Assembly (NCBI GenBank): GCA_947472885.1
Contig: CANJBX010000007.1
Coordinates: forward strand, 18,322 to 82,321
From: Hyphomicrobiaceae bacterium
GTDB taxonomy: Bacteria; Pseudomonadota; Alphaproteobacteria; Rhizobiales; Xanthobacteraceae
DNA: 64,000 nt
Direction: 5' to 3'
Under the pieces are notes generated by a model. It was not told where the DNA came from and did no database searches. It saw nothing but the letters and a program-made list of their open reading frames with translations. The translations under genes and the position numbers were made by a program. Numbering within the stretch: position 1 is the stretch's first letter; every line of letters begins with the position of its first letter. Shown piece after piece: positions 25,612 to 35,500 of this stretch.

Positions 25612-27819
25612 ATGAATTACATGCCAAAGATGGATCGCCGCTCGTTCCTCGTCACGTCCGCCGCTGCGGGCCTGGCGCTTGGGTTCAACATTCCTGACAA
25701 CGCCGAAGCCGCAGGCATGCAGACCGGAATGTCTGCACAACTGCCGGCGCAGATGCCGGTAGCGCCCGAGATCAACGCCTGGGTCGTCATCAATCCTGAC
25801 GATACAGTCGTGATCCGCATCGCCCGCGTCGACATGGGCCAGGGCACCCTCACCGGCCTTGCCCAGCTTGTCGCCGAAGAACTCGAATGCGACTGGTCCA
25901 AGGTGACGTGGGATTACCCGACGCCCGGCCTCAACCTGTCACGCAAGCGCATCTGGCAAAATTACCAGACCGCTGGCAGCCAGGGCATCCGGCAGTCGCA
26001 GAAGTACGTCCGCGAAGGCGGCGCTGCTGCGCGCATGATGCTCATTCAGGCCGCGGCGAATGAATGGAAGGTGCCGGTCGGCGAATGCACCGTCGATAAG
26101 GGTGTCATCACCCACACCGCATCGAAGCGCACGACGACCTACGGCAAGGTAGCCGCGGCCGCTGCGAAGCTCAACGCTCCCGCCGAACCGAAGCTCAAGG
26201 ATCCGAAGGACTGGAAGATCGCCGGCAAGCCGGTGAAGCGTCTTGATACCGCCGACAAGATCACCGGCAAGCAGATCTACGGCATCGACATCAAGCTGCC
26301 GGGCATGCTCAACGCCGCGATCCGCCAGAGCCCCGTGATCGGCAACAAGATCAAGAGCTTTGATGCTGCCGCCGTCGAGAAGATGCCGGGTGTCAAGAAG
26401 GTCGTGCAGGTCGGTGACGACGCCGCCGCCGTGGTGGCCGACACCTGGTATCACGCCAAGACCGCGATCGAGGCGCTGCCGATCGTCTGGGAAGAGACCG
26501 CCAGCAACAAGGTCTCGAGCGAGACGATTGCGGCGGTGCTGAAGGAAGGCCTCACCGCAGACACGAAGTTCGTCGGCAACAAGCAGGGCGACGCCCTCGC
26601 CGAACTTGGCAAAGCGGCGAAAAAGATCGAGGCGGTCTACGGCTATCCCTACCAGAACCACGCGCCCATGGAGCCGATGAACTGCACGGCACTGTGGACC
26701 GCGGACAAGTGTGAGGTCTGGTCGCCGTCGCAAAACGCGGAAACCTCGCTCGCAGTTTGCGCCGCGGCATCGGGTCTGCCGGTGGCGCAATGCGAGTCCT
26801 ATCGTATGTCGCTCGGCGGCGGCTTCGGCCGGCGCGCCTCCTCGCACGACTTCGTGCAGCAGGCCGTGCTGATCGCCAAGCAGATGCCGGGCACGCCGAT
26901 CAAGCTGATCTGGTCGCGCGAAGAGGACATGCTGCGTGGCCGCTTCCACCCGATCTCGCAGGCCAAGCTGACCGGCGGGCTCGACGACAAGGGCAACCTG
27001 ACGTCGCTGCACATGCGCATATCGTCGCAGTCGATTGTTGCGAACCTTATCCCGCAGCTCTTGAAGGACGGCATGGACTCGTTCGTGTTCCAGGGACTCA
27101 ATCCCGGCGGCACCGAAGGCGCGTTCGGCTACGACATTCCGAACCTGCTGATCGACCACTCGATGCGCAATCCGCACATCACGCCGGGCTTCTGGCGTGG
27201 CGTGAACAACAACCAGAACGCCATCTATCTCGAATGCTTCATGGACGAACTGGCGAATGCCGCCGGTCAGGATCCGCTGGAGTTCCGCCGCAAGCTGATG
27301 GCGAAGTTCCCGAAGCATCTCGGCACGCTCAATGCCGTCGCTGAGAAAATCGGCTGGGGCACCAAGCCGCCGGAAGGCGTGTTCCGCGGCATCGCCCAGC
27401 ACATGGGCTATGGCAGCTACGTCGCGGCGGCTTCCGAAGTCTCGGTCAGCAAGAGCGGCGCGCTGAAGATTCATCGCATCGTCGCAGCGACCAACTGCGG
27501 CCACGCGGTTAATCCACAGCAGATCCAGTACCAGATCGAGGGCTCCTTCGTGTACGGGCTTTCCGCCCTGCTCTACGGCGAATGCACTGTCGCCGGCGGC
27601 AAGATCGAGCAGGAGAACTTCGACACTTATAACGTGATGCGCATGGACGAAATGCCGGTGGTCGAATCCATCATCATGCCGTCCAACGACTTCTGGGGTG
27701 GTGTCGGCGAACCGACGATCTTCGTCGCCGCCCCCTCGGTGCTGAACGCCATCTTCGCGGCGACCGGCAAGCGCATTCGCACGTTCCCGCTCAAGAACCA
27801 CGACCTGCGCTCGGCGTGA
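25612..27819 (+). CDS. Molybdopterin-binding large subunit of a molybdenum hydroxylase (IorB-like)
   Basis: A 735-aa catalytic subunit. It starts with a Tat signal (DRRSFLVTSAAAGLAL, about 8-23), then shows the split IorB-type order of aldehyde oxidase domains: SLGGGFGRRASSH, the domain start KRLDTADKITGKQIYGID, and the catalytic glutamate in GGVGEPTIFVAAP near the end. Members oxidise aldehydes or N-heteroaromatics in the periplasm with molybdopterin cytosine dinucleotide. The substrate is not readable from sequence. AAGGAG lies upstream of the start. The sox genes begin 44 bp downstream on the same strand, so the six genes likely form one operon. Confidence 0.93.
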   Translation: MNYMPKMDRRSFLVTSAAAGLALGFNIPDNAEAAGMQTGMSAQLPAQMPVAPEINAWVVINPDDTVVIRIARVDMGQGTLTGLAQLVAEELECDWSKVTWDYPTPGLNLSRKRIWQNYQTAGSQGIRQSQKYVREGGAAARMMLIQAAANEWKVPVGECTVDKGVITHTASKRTTTYGKVAAAAAKLNAPAEPKLKDPKDWKIAGKPVKRLDTADKITGKQIYGIDIKLPGMLNAAIRQSPVIGNKIKSFDAAAVEKMPGVKKVVQVGDDAAAVVADTWYHAKTAIEALPIVWEETASNKVSSETIAAVLKEGLTADTKFVGNKQGDALAELGKAAKKIEAVYGYPYQNHAPMEPMNCTALWTADKCEVWSPSQNAETSLAVCAAASGLPVAQCESYRMSLGGGFGRRASSHDFVQQAVLIAKQMPGTPIKLIWSREEDMLRGRFHPISQAKLTGGLDDKGNLTSLHMRISSQSIVANLIPQLLKDGMDSFVFQGLNPGGTEGAFGYDIPNLLIDHSMRNPHITPGFWRGVNNNQNAIYLECFMDELANAAGQDPLEFRRKLMAKFPKHLGTLNAVAEKIGWGTKPPEGVFRGIAQHMGYGSYVAAASEVSVSKSGALKIHRIVAATNCGHAVNPQQIQYQIEGSFVYGLSALLYGECTVAGGKIEQENFDTYNVMRMDEMPVVESIIMPSNDFWGGVGEPTIFVAAPSVLNAIFAATGKRIRTFPLKNHDLRSA

Positions 27820-27863
27820 TATGATTTGGGGCGGCGCTTGATCCCGCCGCCCCGGATACCCGA

Positions 27864-28367
27864 ATGAACCGCACCCCGTCAGGCTTACGCTCGCATTCAC
27901 AAAAGCCGGCGGGCACGCTCGTACCAGGTTTGGTGGCGTTGCTCGCTTCGCTTGCGGCGGCACAGGCACAGGACCGTGTGAAGCCCTATGCAGTTGTCCG
28001 CGAGGCTATCCCCTTGTCGCTCACCGGAAAGCCGGGCGATCCGGCACGCGGGCGCGCCATCGTCGCCAACCGGCAGGTCGGGCTTTGTCTTCTGTGCCAC
28101 TCGGCAAGCATTATCCCGGAGGAGCAATTCCAAGGCGACCTCGCCCCGGACCTTGCGGGCGCCGGCTCGCGCTGGAAAATCGGGGAATTGCGCCTGCGTA
28201 TTGTCGATGCCGGCCGCTTCAATGCCAACACAATCATGCCGGCCTATTACAAGACCGGCGGACTGACACGGGTGGGTTCAAGCTTTGCCGGTAAACCGAT
28301 ATTGTCGGCAGAACAGATTGAAGACGTGGTCGCCTATCTCGCGACCCTGCGCGAAGTGAAGAAATGA
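27864..28367 (+). CDS. soxX: Sulfur oxidation cytochrome c SoxX
   Basis: A 167-aa periplasmic monohaem cytochrome c. A signal peptide (about 1-36, ending AQAQ) precedes the haem-binding motif CLLCH at 75-79; M125 in the NTIMPAYY segment is the likely sixth ligand. SoxX pairs with SoxA to attach thiosulfate or another sulfane compound to the SoxY carrier arm. The length is normal. The ribosome-binding site is poor, which suggests coupling to iorB upstream. Its stop overlaps the start of the SoxY-like gene by 4 bp (ATGA). Confidence 0.92.
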   Translation: MNRTPSGLRSHSQKPAGTLVPGLVALLASLAAAQAQDRVKPYAVVREAIPLSLTGKPGDPARGRAIVANRQVGLCLLCHSASIIPEEQFQGDLAPDLAGAGSRWKIGELRLRIVDAGRFNANTIMPAYYKTGGLTRVGSSFAGKPILSAEQIEDVVAYLATLREVKK

Positions 28368-28831
28368 CGGACATCAACACGACACGACGCGAATTGCTGA
28401 TCGGGGCTGGCGCGAGCGGCGCTACGATGCTGTTCGCCGTTCGACCCGCCGGCGCGACACCAGAAGCGATGAAGACTGCGATCCGCAAGGTGATCGGCGA
28501 GGCAAAAGTCAGCACCGGCAGGATCAAGCTCGATATTCCCCCGCTGGTCGAGAACGGCAATACGGTCGCAATGTCGCTCACGGTCGAAAGCCCGATGACG
28601 GCAAAGGATTATGTGAAGGGCGTCCATATCTTCAACGAGCGCAACCCGCAGCCGAACGTCGTGACGTTCCATCTCGGCCCGCGCGCTGGCAAGGCTGACA
28701 TCTCCGCGCGTATCCGCCTCTCCGACTCGCAAAACGTGATCGGCATTGCGGAAATGAGCGACGGCTCGTTCTGGTCGCATGAGATCAGCGTAATCGTGAC
28801 ACTGGCCGCCTGTCTGGAAGGCACCAACTGA
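28364..28831 (+). CDS. SoxY-related carrier protein with an AACLE arm
   Basis: A 155-aa periplasmic protein with a Tat signal (TRRELLIGAGASGATML, about 7-23) and a SoxY-like beta-sandwich. The C-terminus reads VTLAACLEGTN, so one cysteine (C150) is present, but the GGCGG tip of true SoxY is absent. This matches the group known as SoxY-related AACIE-arm proteins, here with L for I. In canonical SoxY the terminal cysteine carries sulfane intermediates on a flexible glycine arm; here the arm is bulkier and extends four residues past C-Leu. It forms overlaps with soxX (4 bp) and soxZ (1 bp), so all three are translated together. The bound substrate is unknown. Confidence 0.85.
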   Translation: MTDINTTRRELLIGAGASGATMLFAVRPAGATPEAMKTAIRKVIGEAKVSTGRIKLDIPPLVENGNTVAMSLTVESPMTAKDYVKGVHIFNERNPQPNVVTFHLGPRAGKADISARIRLSDSQNVIGIAEMSDGSFWSHEISVIVTLAACLEGTN

Positions 28832-29151
28832 TGGCCCGCGTCCTCATCAACGTTCCTGCTACGGCGAAGCGCGGCAGCGTCATCCAGATCAAGACGCTGA
28901 TCTCGCATGTCATGGAGCCGGGATTCCGCCCCGGTCCCGACGGCAAGATCATTCCGCGCGACATCATTACCCTGATGACGTGCAAATATAATGGCGAGGA
29001 AGTTTTCCGCGCTGACATGTTCCCGGCCGTCGCCGCCAATCCGTTCGTTACGTTCCACACCATCGCGACGGAAAGCGGAAAGCTGGAATTCGCATGGACC
29101 GGCGACAATGGTTTCACCGAAACCGCTTCGGCAAACATCACCGTCGAATGA
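28831..29151 (+). CDS. soxZ: SoxZ carrier partner
   Basis: A 106-aa immunoglobulin-like protein that forms the heterodimer with SoxY. Family marks include the KRGSVIQIKTLISHVMEPGF segment and the FTWTGDNGFTE-like end (here FAWTGDNGFTE). It has no signal peptide and would be carried out through Tat with its SoxY partner. Its ATG overlaps the stop of the SoxY-like gene by one base. SoxA follows after 10 bp. Confidence 0.93.
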   Translation: MARVLINVPATAKRGSVIQIKTLISHVMEPGFRPGPDGKIIPRDIITLMTCKYNGEEVFRADMFPAVAANPFVTFHTIATESGKLEFAWTGDNGFTETASANITVE

Positions 29152-29161
29152 GCATGGCCGA

Positions 29162-29980
29162 ATGACCGCGGCCCGGCGTATCTTTCACATCCTGCATGCC
29201 GCCTCCCTGCCTGCCTGCGCGGCAGCGATCTGCATTCTCTCGCTTGCCGCAGCGCCGTTGCGTGCCGGCGACATCCCGCTGAACCAGCGGCAATCCGGCT
29301 ACGACACCATGGGCCGCGACACCCGCGCCATGCAGGACGACGACACCGCCAATCCGGCGACCCTGTGGCTGCTCGACGGCGAAGCACTGTGGAGCAAAAA
29401 GGAAGGTGCAGCGGGCAAGGCCTGCGCCGATTGCCACACCGACGCGGCAACTTCCATGAAAGGCGTCGCGGCGCGCTATCCGGCGTTCAATACGAAACAG
29501 AACAAGCCGCTCGACATCGAAGGTCGCATCAACAATTGCCGCACCGAGCACCAGCAGGCGCAGCCGTTGCCGTTCGAAAACAAGGACCTACTGGCGCTGA
29601 CGGCCTATGTCGCACGGCAGTCGCGCGGCATGGCAATCGCGCCGCCACCGGAGAACATGCAGCCTGTGGTCGATCAAGGCCGCGCCATCTTCGAGAAGCG
29701 GCAAGGCCAGCTCAATCTTTCCTGCGCGCAGTGCCATGACGACAACTGGGGCCGCAAGCTCGCAGGCAGCGCCATTCCGCAGGGCCATCCGAACGGCTAT
29801 CCGCTTTACCGGCTGGAGTGGCAATCGGTCGGCTCGCTGCAACGGCGGCTGCGCAACTGTCTCATCGGCATGCGCGCGGAGGGTTATGCGCTTGGTTCGC
29901 CGGAATATGTCGCGCTGGAAGCATTCCTGATGTGGCGCGCACGCGGCATGAAAATGGAATCGCCGGCGGTCCGGCCGTAA
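29162..29980 (+). CDS. soxA: Dihaem cytochrome c SoxA
   Basis: A 272-aa periplasmic cytochrome. A signal peptide (about 1-35) is followed by two haem motifs, CADCH (88-92) and CAQCH (188-192). The two cysteine ligands typical of dihaem SoxA are also present: C126 in RINNCR and C233 in LRNCL, the latter being the active-site cysteine. With SoxX it should form the SoxAX thiol-linking enzyme. ATG 29162 is the only in-frame start near the soxZ stop. The operon stops here: no soxB, soxC or soxD follow, and the next gene (anmK) is on the other strand with one base between the stops. Confidence 0.92.
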   Translation: MTAARRIFHILHAASLPACAAAICILSLAAAPLRAGDIPLNQRQSGYDTMGRDTRAMQDDDTANPATLWLLDGEALWSKKEGAAGKACADCHTDAATSMKGVAARYPAFNTKQNKPLDIEGRINNCRTEHQQAQPLPFENKDLLALTAYVARQSRGMAIAPPPENMQPVVDQGRAIFEKRQGQLNLSCAQCHDDNWGRKLAGSAIPQGHPNGYPLYRLEWQSVGSLQRRLRNCLIGMRAEGYALGSPEYVALEAFLMWRARGMKMESPAVRP

Positions 29981-29981
29981 C

Positions 29982-31127
29982 TCACGCAGAAACAGCGCGC
30001 GTCTTGTCCTGAAGTCCCGACTTCGCCAGCTGCCCGCCCGCCATCGCCTGCTTCACGCCCGTCGTCGTCGGGAACGTGATCGGTAAACCGTCAAGCGTGC
30101 GAACCGCGAGATAGGCGAAAGCCTGCGCCTCAAGCGCGTCGGCAGACCAGCCGACCGCATCGGCGGTTTCAACCATCGCCGGGGCGAGCTTCGCAGCGAG
30201 AAAATTCACCAATGTCTTGTTGCGCGCGCCGCCACCGGCGACGATCCAGCGCGCCGGCGGACGCGGGAGGTGCCGCACCACGCGCGCGACGGACGCGGCA
30301 GTGAGCATCGCCAGGGTCGCGCAACCGTCCGTCACCGACATTTCCGGCAATGACAGGCTGGCGTGCGCGAAGGCATTGCGGTCGAGTGATTTCGGCGGCG
30401 GCTGGTCGAAAAACTTGTCCTGCAGCACACGCGCAACGAAGACCTCGTTGACCGTGCCACGCGCGGCCATCGCGCCGCCGTCATCGAATGCCTGTCCCGT
30501 GCGGGCACGCAGGAAGTCGTCAATCAGCGCATTGCCCGGTCCGGTGTCGCAGGCGATTGGCGGATGCTCACCATCGCAATAGGTGACGTTGGCAACGCCC
30601 CCGACGTTGAGTACCGCGACCGGCTGCGGGCCTTTCAGCGCCGTCACCAGCGCGCAATGATAGATCGGCACCAGCGGCGCGCCCTGCCCGCCGCTGGCGA
30701 CATCGTCGCCACGGAAATCAAACGCGACCGGCAGGCCAAGGCGCTGCGCCAGCGCATCCGCATCGCCGATCTGCACCGTGAGTTTCATCTGCGGCCGGTG
30801 CAGCACGGTCTGGCCATGGAAGCCAACGACGGCGATGCCGGCACGGTCGATATTGTTGCCAGCAAGGAATTTCTCGATTGTCTCGGCGTGCGTGCGCGTC
30901 ACCAGCGCTTCGGCTTCGGCCAGAATGCCCGGCCGCGCGGTACGGCCCGTCAGCGCCACCGCCTCCTGCAACGCCTGCCGCAGCACGGCGCGTTCCGTAT
31001 CGCTGTAGGCGCGATAGCCCGATGGGCCGAACGCCGAAATATGATGGCCATCGGTCTCGATCAGGGCGACATCGACGCCATCGAGCGACGTGCCGCTCAT
31101 CATGCCGATTGCCTTGACCCGTGCCAT
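29982..31127 (-). CDS. anmK: Anhydro-N-acetylmuramic acid kinase
   Basis: A 381-aa cytoplasmic kinase of murein recycling: it phosphorylates and opens 1,6-anhydroMurNAc to MurNAc-6-phosphate. The start IGMMSGTSLDGVDVALIETDG is diagnostic, as are VVGFHGQTVLHRP and the sugar-kinase segment VAGGGARNKTL. Full length. It diverges from tyrS, a gene order seen often in alphaproteobacteria. The end abuts soxA on the other strand with a one-base gap, leaving no room for a terminator. Confidence 0.95.
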   Translation of the reverse strand: MARVKAIGMMSGTSLDGVDVALIETDGHHISAFGPSGYRAYSDTERAVLRQALQEAVALTGRTARPGILAEAEALVTRTHAETIEKFLAGNNIDRAGIAVVGFHGQTVLHRPQMKLTVQIGDADALAQRLGLPVAFDFRGDDVASGGQGAPLVPIYHCALVTALKGPQPVAVLNVGGVANVTYCDGEHPPIACDTGPGNALIDDFLRARTGQAFDDGGAMAARGTVNEVFVARVLQDKFFDQPPPKSLDRNAFAHASLSLPEMSVTDGCATLAMLTAASVARVVRHLPRPPARWIVAGGGARNKTLVNFLAAKLAPAMVETADAVGWSADALEAQAFAYLAVRTLDGLPITFPTTTGVKQAMAGGQLAKSGLQDKTRAVSA

Positions 31128-31288
31128 TCCAGCCCCCGCCGATCCGCCGCCCGGAGGCGTAGCAAATCACCCTTTCTCTTTAGTTGAGAGTGGGTTTGGA
31201 CGCAAAAAAGGCATGCTATCTTGCTGAACGGCCCTTGTTGAATCCCGCGCCGGACCTGATACACCCACCCCCGGCGAGAGTATTGGAC

Positions 31289-32548
31289 ATGAGCAAATAT
31301 AAATCGGCCTTCCTGCGCGTTCTTGACGAACGCGGGTTCATTAACCAGATCTCGGAACCCGAGGCGCTGGACGAACTTGCTAATAATTCATGCATTACCG
31401 CCTATATCGGTTTTGACTGCACGGCGGCCTCGCTGCACGTCGGCTCGCTCCTGCCGATCATGATGCTGCACTGGATGCAGCAGACCGGACACCGGCCGAT
31501 TGCCCTGATGGGCGGCGGCACCACCCGCGTCGGCGACCCTTCCGGCAAGGACGAGAGCCGCAGGATCCTGACCGAGGACGACATCAATTCGAACCTCAGG
31601 GGCATCCGCGCAATCTTCTCGAAGTTCCTGACCTTTGACGGCGGCACCGCCGGCAAGGACGCCATCATGGCGAACAACGCCGACTGGCTGAACAGCCTCA
31701 ACTACATCGATTTCCTGCGCGATGTCGGCAAGCACTTCTCGGTCAATCGCATGCTGTCGATGGACAGCGTCAAGATGCGCATCGACCGCCAGCAGGAACT
31801 GTCGTTCCTCGAATTCAACTACATGATCCTGCAGGCTTACGACTTCGTCGAACTCAACAAGCGCACCGGCTGCGTGTTGCAGATGGGCGGCTCGGATCAG
31901 TGGGGCAATATCGTCAGCGGCATTGATCTCGGCCGCCGCATGAATGGCGCACAACTGTTTGCGCTGACCTCTCCCCTCATCACGACGTCTTCGGGCGCCA
32001 AGATGGGCAAGACCGCCGCCGGCGCGGTGTGGCTCGACGCCACCATGGTCAGTCCCTATGAATACTGGCAGTTCTGGCGCAACACCGAGGACGGCGACGT
32101 CGAACGCTTCCTCAAGTATTTCACCGTGATGCCGCTCGCCGAGATCGCGCGGCTTGCTGCGCTGAAGGGTCAGGAAATCAACGAGGCCAAGAAGATTCTC
32201 GCGACCGAAGCGACAGCCCTGGTGCACGGCCGCGAGGCCGCACAGCAGGCCGAAGAAACCGCGCGCAAGACCTTCGAGGAAGGCGCGCTGGCCGAGCAGC
32301 TCCCGACCGCCGAGTTCCCGCGCGACAACCTCGAAGTCGGCTACGGCGTGCTGGCGGCGGCGGTCAAAGCCGGGTTCGCATTCTCGACCGGCGAAGCGCG
32401 CCGTCACATCCAGGGCGGCGGCCTCAAGGTCAACGATACGACCGTGACCGACGAGAAGATGAAACTGACCCTGAGCGACCTCACGCCCGAAGGCGTCATC
32501 AAGCTCTCGCTTGGCCGCAAGCGTCACGTCCTGATGAAGCCGGTCTGA
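31289..32548 (+). CDS. tyrS: Tyrosyl-tRNA synthetase
   Basis: A 419-aa class I aminoacyl-tRNA synthetase that charges tRNA-Tyr. The HIGH-type motif is HVGSL, the KMSKS-type motif is KMGKT, and an S4 RNA-binding domain lies at about 350-415 with [11 protein letters not shown]. The tyrosine pocket residues [14 protein letters not shown] and the GGSDQWGNI block are present. ATG 31289 is chosen from the family start [17 protein letters not shown]; an in-frame ATG at 31184 would add 35 unlikely residues. The stop touches the stop of the convergent AsmA-like gene with no gap. Confidence 0.96.
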   Translation: MSKYKSAFLRVLDERGFINQISEPEALDELANNSCITAYIGFDCTAASLHVGSLLPIMMLHWMQQTGHRPIALMGGGTTRVGDPSGKDESRRILTEDDINSNLRGIRAIFSKFLTFDGGTAGKDAIMANNADWLNSLNYIDFLRDVGKHFSVNRMLSMDSVKMRIDRQQELSFLEFNYMILQAYDFVELNKRTGCVLQMGGSDQWGNIVSGIDLGRRMNGAQLFALTSPLITTSSGAKMGKTAAGAVWLDATMVSPYEYWQFWRNTEDGDVERFLKYFTVMPLAEIARLAALKGQEINEAKKILATEATALVHGREAAQQAEETARKTFEEGALAEQLPTAEFPRDNLEVGYGVLAAAVKAGFAFSTGEARRHIQGGGLKVNDTTVTDEKMKLTLSDLTPEGVIKLSLGRKRHVLMKPV

Positions 32549-35500
32549 TTAACGCGCGGGATCGTTGCGCGGGCTGGCGCCCGGCTCGCGTTGCGGTGGC
32601 CGCGGGTCAAGCCTGCGCTGCTCATAGGTGCGCTGGTCAGCCGCCATCGGCTCGCCCTGGTTGCCCTGAAACTCGAAGAACTTGCGGAACAGGCCCGGCG
32701 CCACCGCCGAAATCGGATTGACGCGCAGCACCGAGCGGCCCGGCGGACCGACAACTTCATACGTGATGCCCAGCAGCCCTTCCTTGTCGCCGCCGAGGAA
32801 CAGGCCGACGATGGGAATCTGGCCGAACGCATTGTTGAGGCCGTAAAGCGGAATGAACGTGCCGCGCATACGTACATCGTTCGCCGCGTAGTCGATCTGC
32901 CCTTCCATGGTCGCGCCGACAATCGGCCCGCGCACCACACCGTCACGCAGCGCGAGCTTGCCGGGCGTACGCGTGAATTCCACCCGCATGCGGCTGAACT
33001 CGACACCATTCGGCGCGCCGCCCGGCGCACCGGACACCAAGCGGTCGAGCGCCGCTTCACCACGGATCGAGAAGTTCGCGATGTTGAGGACGCCTTCCTG
33101 CGGCGCCTGGTCCATCGTCGGCGGGTCCATGGCAACCCACATCTGGCCACCGACCATTTTCGGATAAGTATCAGTGAAGCGGAACAGCGCACCGGCGTCA
33201 TTGGTCTCGATGTAGACGACTTGCTTGCCGCCCTGCCTGCCGCGCAAATCGCTGAGGATCGGCGTATCGACGCCAATCTTGCCGTTGAGCGAAAGATTGC
33301 GGATCACACCCCCGCGGCGCAGCACCTTGAGATCGACACCGCGGATTGCTTCACCGTTGAAGCCGACCACCGCGCCAAGCTTGATATCGAGATCGAGGTC
33401 GGCGAGCCCCTTCGATTTCGGATCGCGCGCCGGACCCCCGACGGAAGCTTTCACGAAGCCGCGGCCATCGAGCACTTCGCCGCGCAGCGCCACCTTGATC
33501 AAACCATCGGGCGCGCGGTCTGCACGCAGCGAAGCCTTGTCGCCTTCGGACAAATTGAAGGACGGCAGGTTCGCGGAAACAAGGTCGCCATTGGCATCGA
33601 CCTCGACGGTTCCCTTGACCTGCGTGCCGCTGCCTTCGACCGTGATGTCTTCGAGGCGCGTGGATTTGGGGCGGCCGACATAGGTGAAGACCGCGCGTGT
33701 CGCCTTGCCCGCGGGCTTTACCCAGCCCGGCATCAGGTTTTCGATCTTCGCCTGCGTGAGATCGGCATCGACCGAGAAGCGGCTGTCCTGATCCGCGCCG
33801 CTGGCGACCTTACCCACGAGGCGCACCGTAATGGGGCCAGTCACGCCATTGAGATCGTAGCCGAGCCTCGTGCGCGCGGCGTCATCGAGCGTCGCCTGCA
33901 GCCGGAACTGCGCGTCGGCGTCGTCACGCTGCTTGCGATAATCGACGGTCGCGGGCGTGCCGCCGATGCGGACGTCGCCCCTGACCTGATAGCCCTGGTT
34001 GTTGGCCGTGATGCGCAACGTCTGCGCTTCGACCTTTTGCGACATCACGAACTTGTCGACGGCGAAGTTCGTCACGTCCGTGGTGATGTTGTAGGTGGTG
34101 ACACCGCGCGGTGCGTCGGGATCGAGCGTGAACGCCAGTTGCGCCTGTGCGGTGACAGTGCCGCGGCTGGTCGCGGGATCGAGCGGCGTGCCGGAGAATT
34201 CACGCAGGCGCTCACTCGCCAGTAATTCGGCAGCCGCAGGCACAGGTCCATCGACACGCAGGCGCACACGGGCCGGCGGCTTCTTGATCCAGGTATCCGG
34301 TACTTCAAACAGCCCGTCGGTAATGGTCAGCTTGCGGCCCGAGGGCATTTCGACCGTGCCGCGGCCCAGCGCCACGGTCGCCGTGCGGCCGGTGATGCGC
34401 GTGACGAAATCGGCGTCGCGAATAGCGGGCAAGCCATCGAGCGCCGTAACCGTGCCGCCGCTGGTGACAACTTCAATCGAAAGGCCATCTTCCGGCGTCG
34501 GCGGTCCGCCCATCTGAAGCGTCGGCAGCGGCGCATTCACGGCAAGCTCGACGCGGTCGATGTTGCCCGCCACGAAATGCTGCTGGACCCATTCGCGCAC
34601 GGGCGGATTGACGAGCGCGGGCCACAACAGCTTGAACGCCGTAACCGACATGTTCTGCGCTGCAAGCCCGATGGCGAGCCGCGGGTCGTCGCCGGAGAAG
34701 TCGAGGTTGCCGGACAGCGCAAGGCCAATGTTCTTGCCGGCGATGTCGCCATGCTCGAAGTCGATGCGTTGGCGCGCCGGATCCCACTTGCCGCGAATAG
34801 CGATGCGGTTGAGCGTGATGTGGTCGTCGACCGCCACATCCGGCGGCGCGATCACGATGGACCCGCCCGAAAGCGCGAGCGGCCATATACCGCCCTGCTC
34901 GCGTGGCGCCTGCGCATAGGCGGCGAGCGTGATGCGGGTCGAACCCGACACAATCTGGAACGGCAGCGTCAGGGTGCGCCGCGTGGGGTCCCACTCAAGC
35001 GTGGCCTCGGCACGGTCGATGGTGATGCGGCTCTTTTCATCGCCGTTTTCACCGATTACGCCGGGTCCAATGATGATCCGGCCACCCGCTGAGACTGGCG
35101 TGCCATCCTGCTGGATCTCGGCACGCACCGCGGCTGAAAACGGAATATCTGCGTCGAACTGCCCGTCACCGACGCGCAGGGCCAGCAGCACATCGCGCAG
35201 CGCGATCTTGCGCGCCTCGATGCTGATGCCACGCCTCCCCTCGCCCAGCGACTTGACGCCTGCAAGCAACAGCCACGGCCGTTCAATCTGTTCCGAACCA
35301 ACCGTGAAGACAACTTCGCTGGCCTGCGGCCGCGTCAGACCCACGCTGATGTTCTCGAACACCGAGCGCTGGCCGTTGCGCTGGTCGTCGATGACGATGC
35401 GGCCGTTCTTCAAGCCGATTTCATTGAGATCGTAACCGTCGAGGCCAAGCGCGCTCAGGCTGTCGATCCATGCCAGCAGCGCAGCAAAATTCTTCGGCGC

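Noticed and set aside
25939..27969. A 676-codon minus-strand frame opposite iorB
   Set aside because: It is the GC-driven shadow of iorB: His/Arg/Asp/Val-rich, no family motifs, while the plus strand encodes a complete enzyme.
28364..28831. Frameshift at the end of the SoxY-like gene hiding a GGCGG tail
   Set aside because: The stop overlaps the soxZ start by one base in a normal coupled arrangement, and the AACLE end is known as a distinct arm type, so a sequencing error is not needed to explain it.
32591..34225. A 544-codon plus-strand frame opposite the AsmA-like gene
   Set aside because: Arg/Ala/Asp/His-rich composition typical of an antisense frame; no start signal and no motif.
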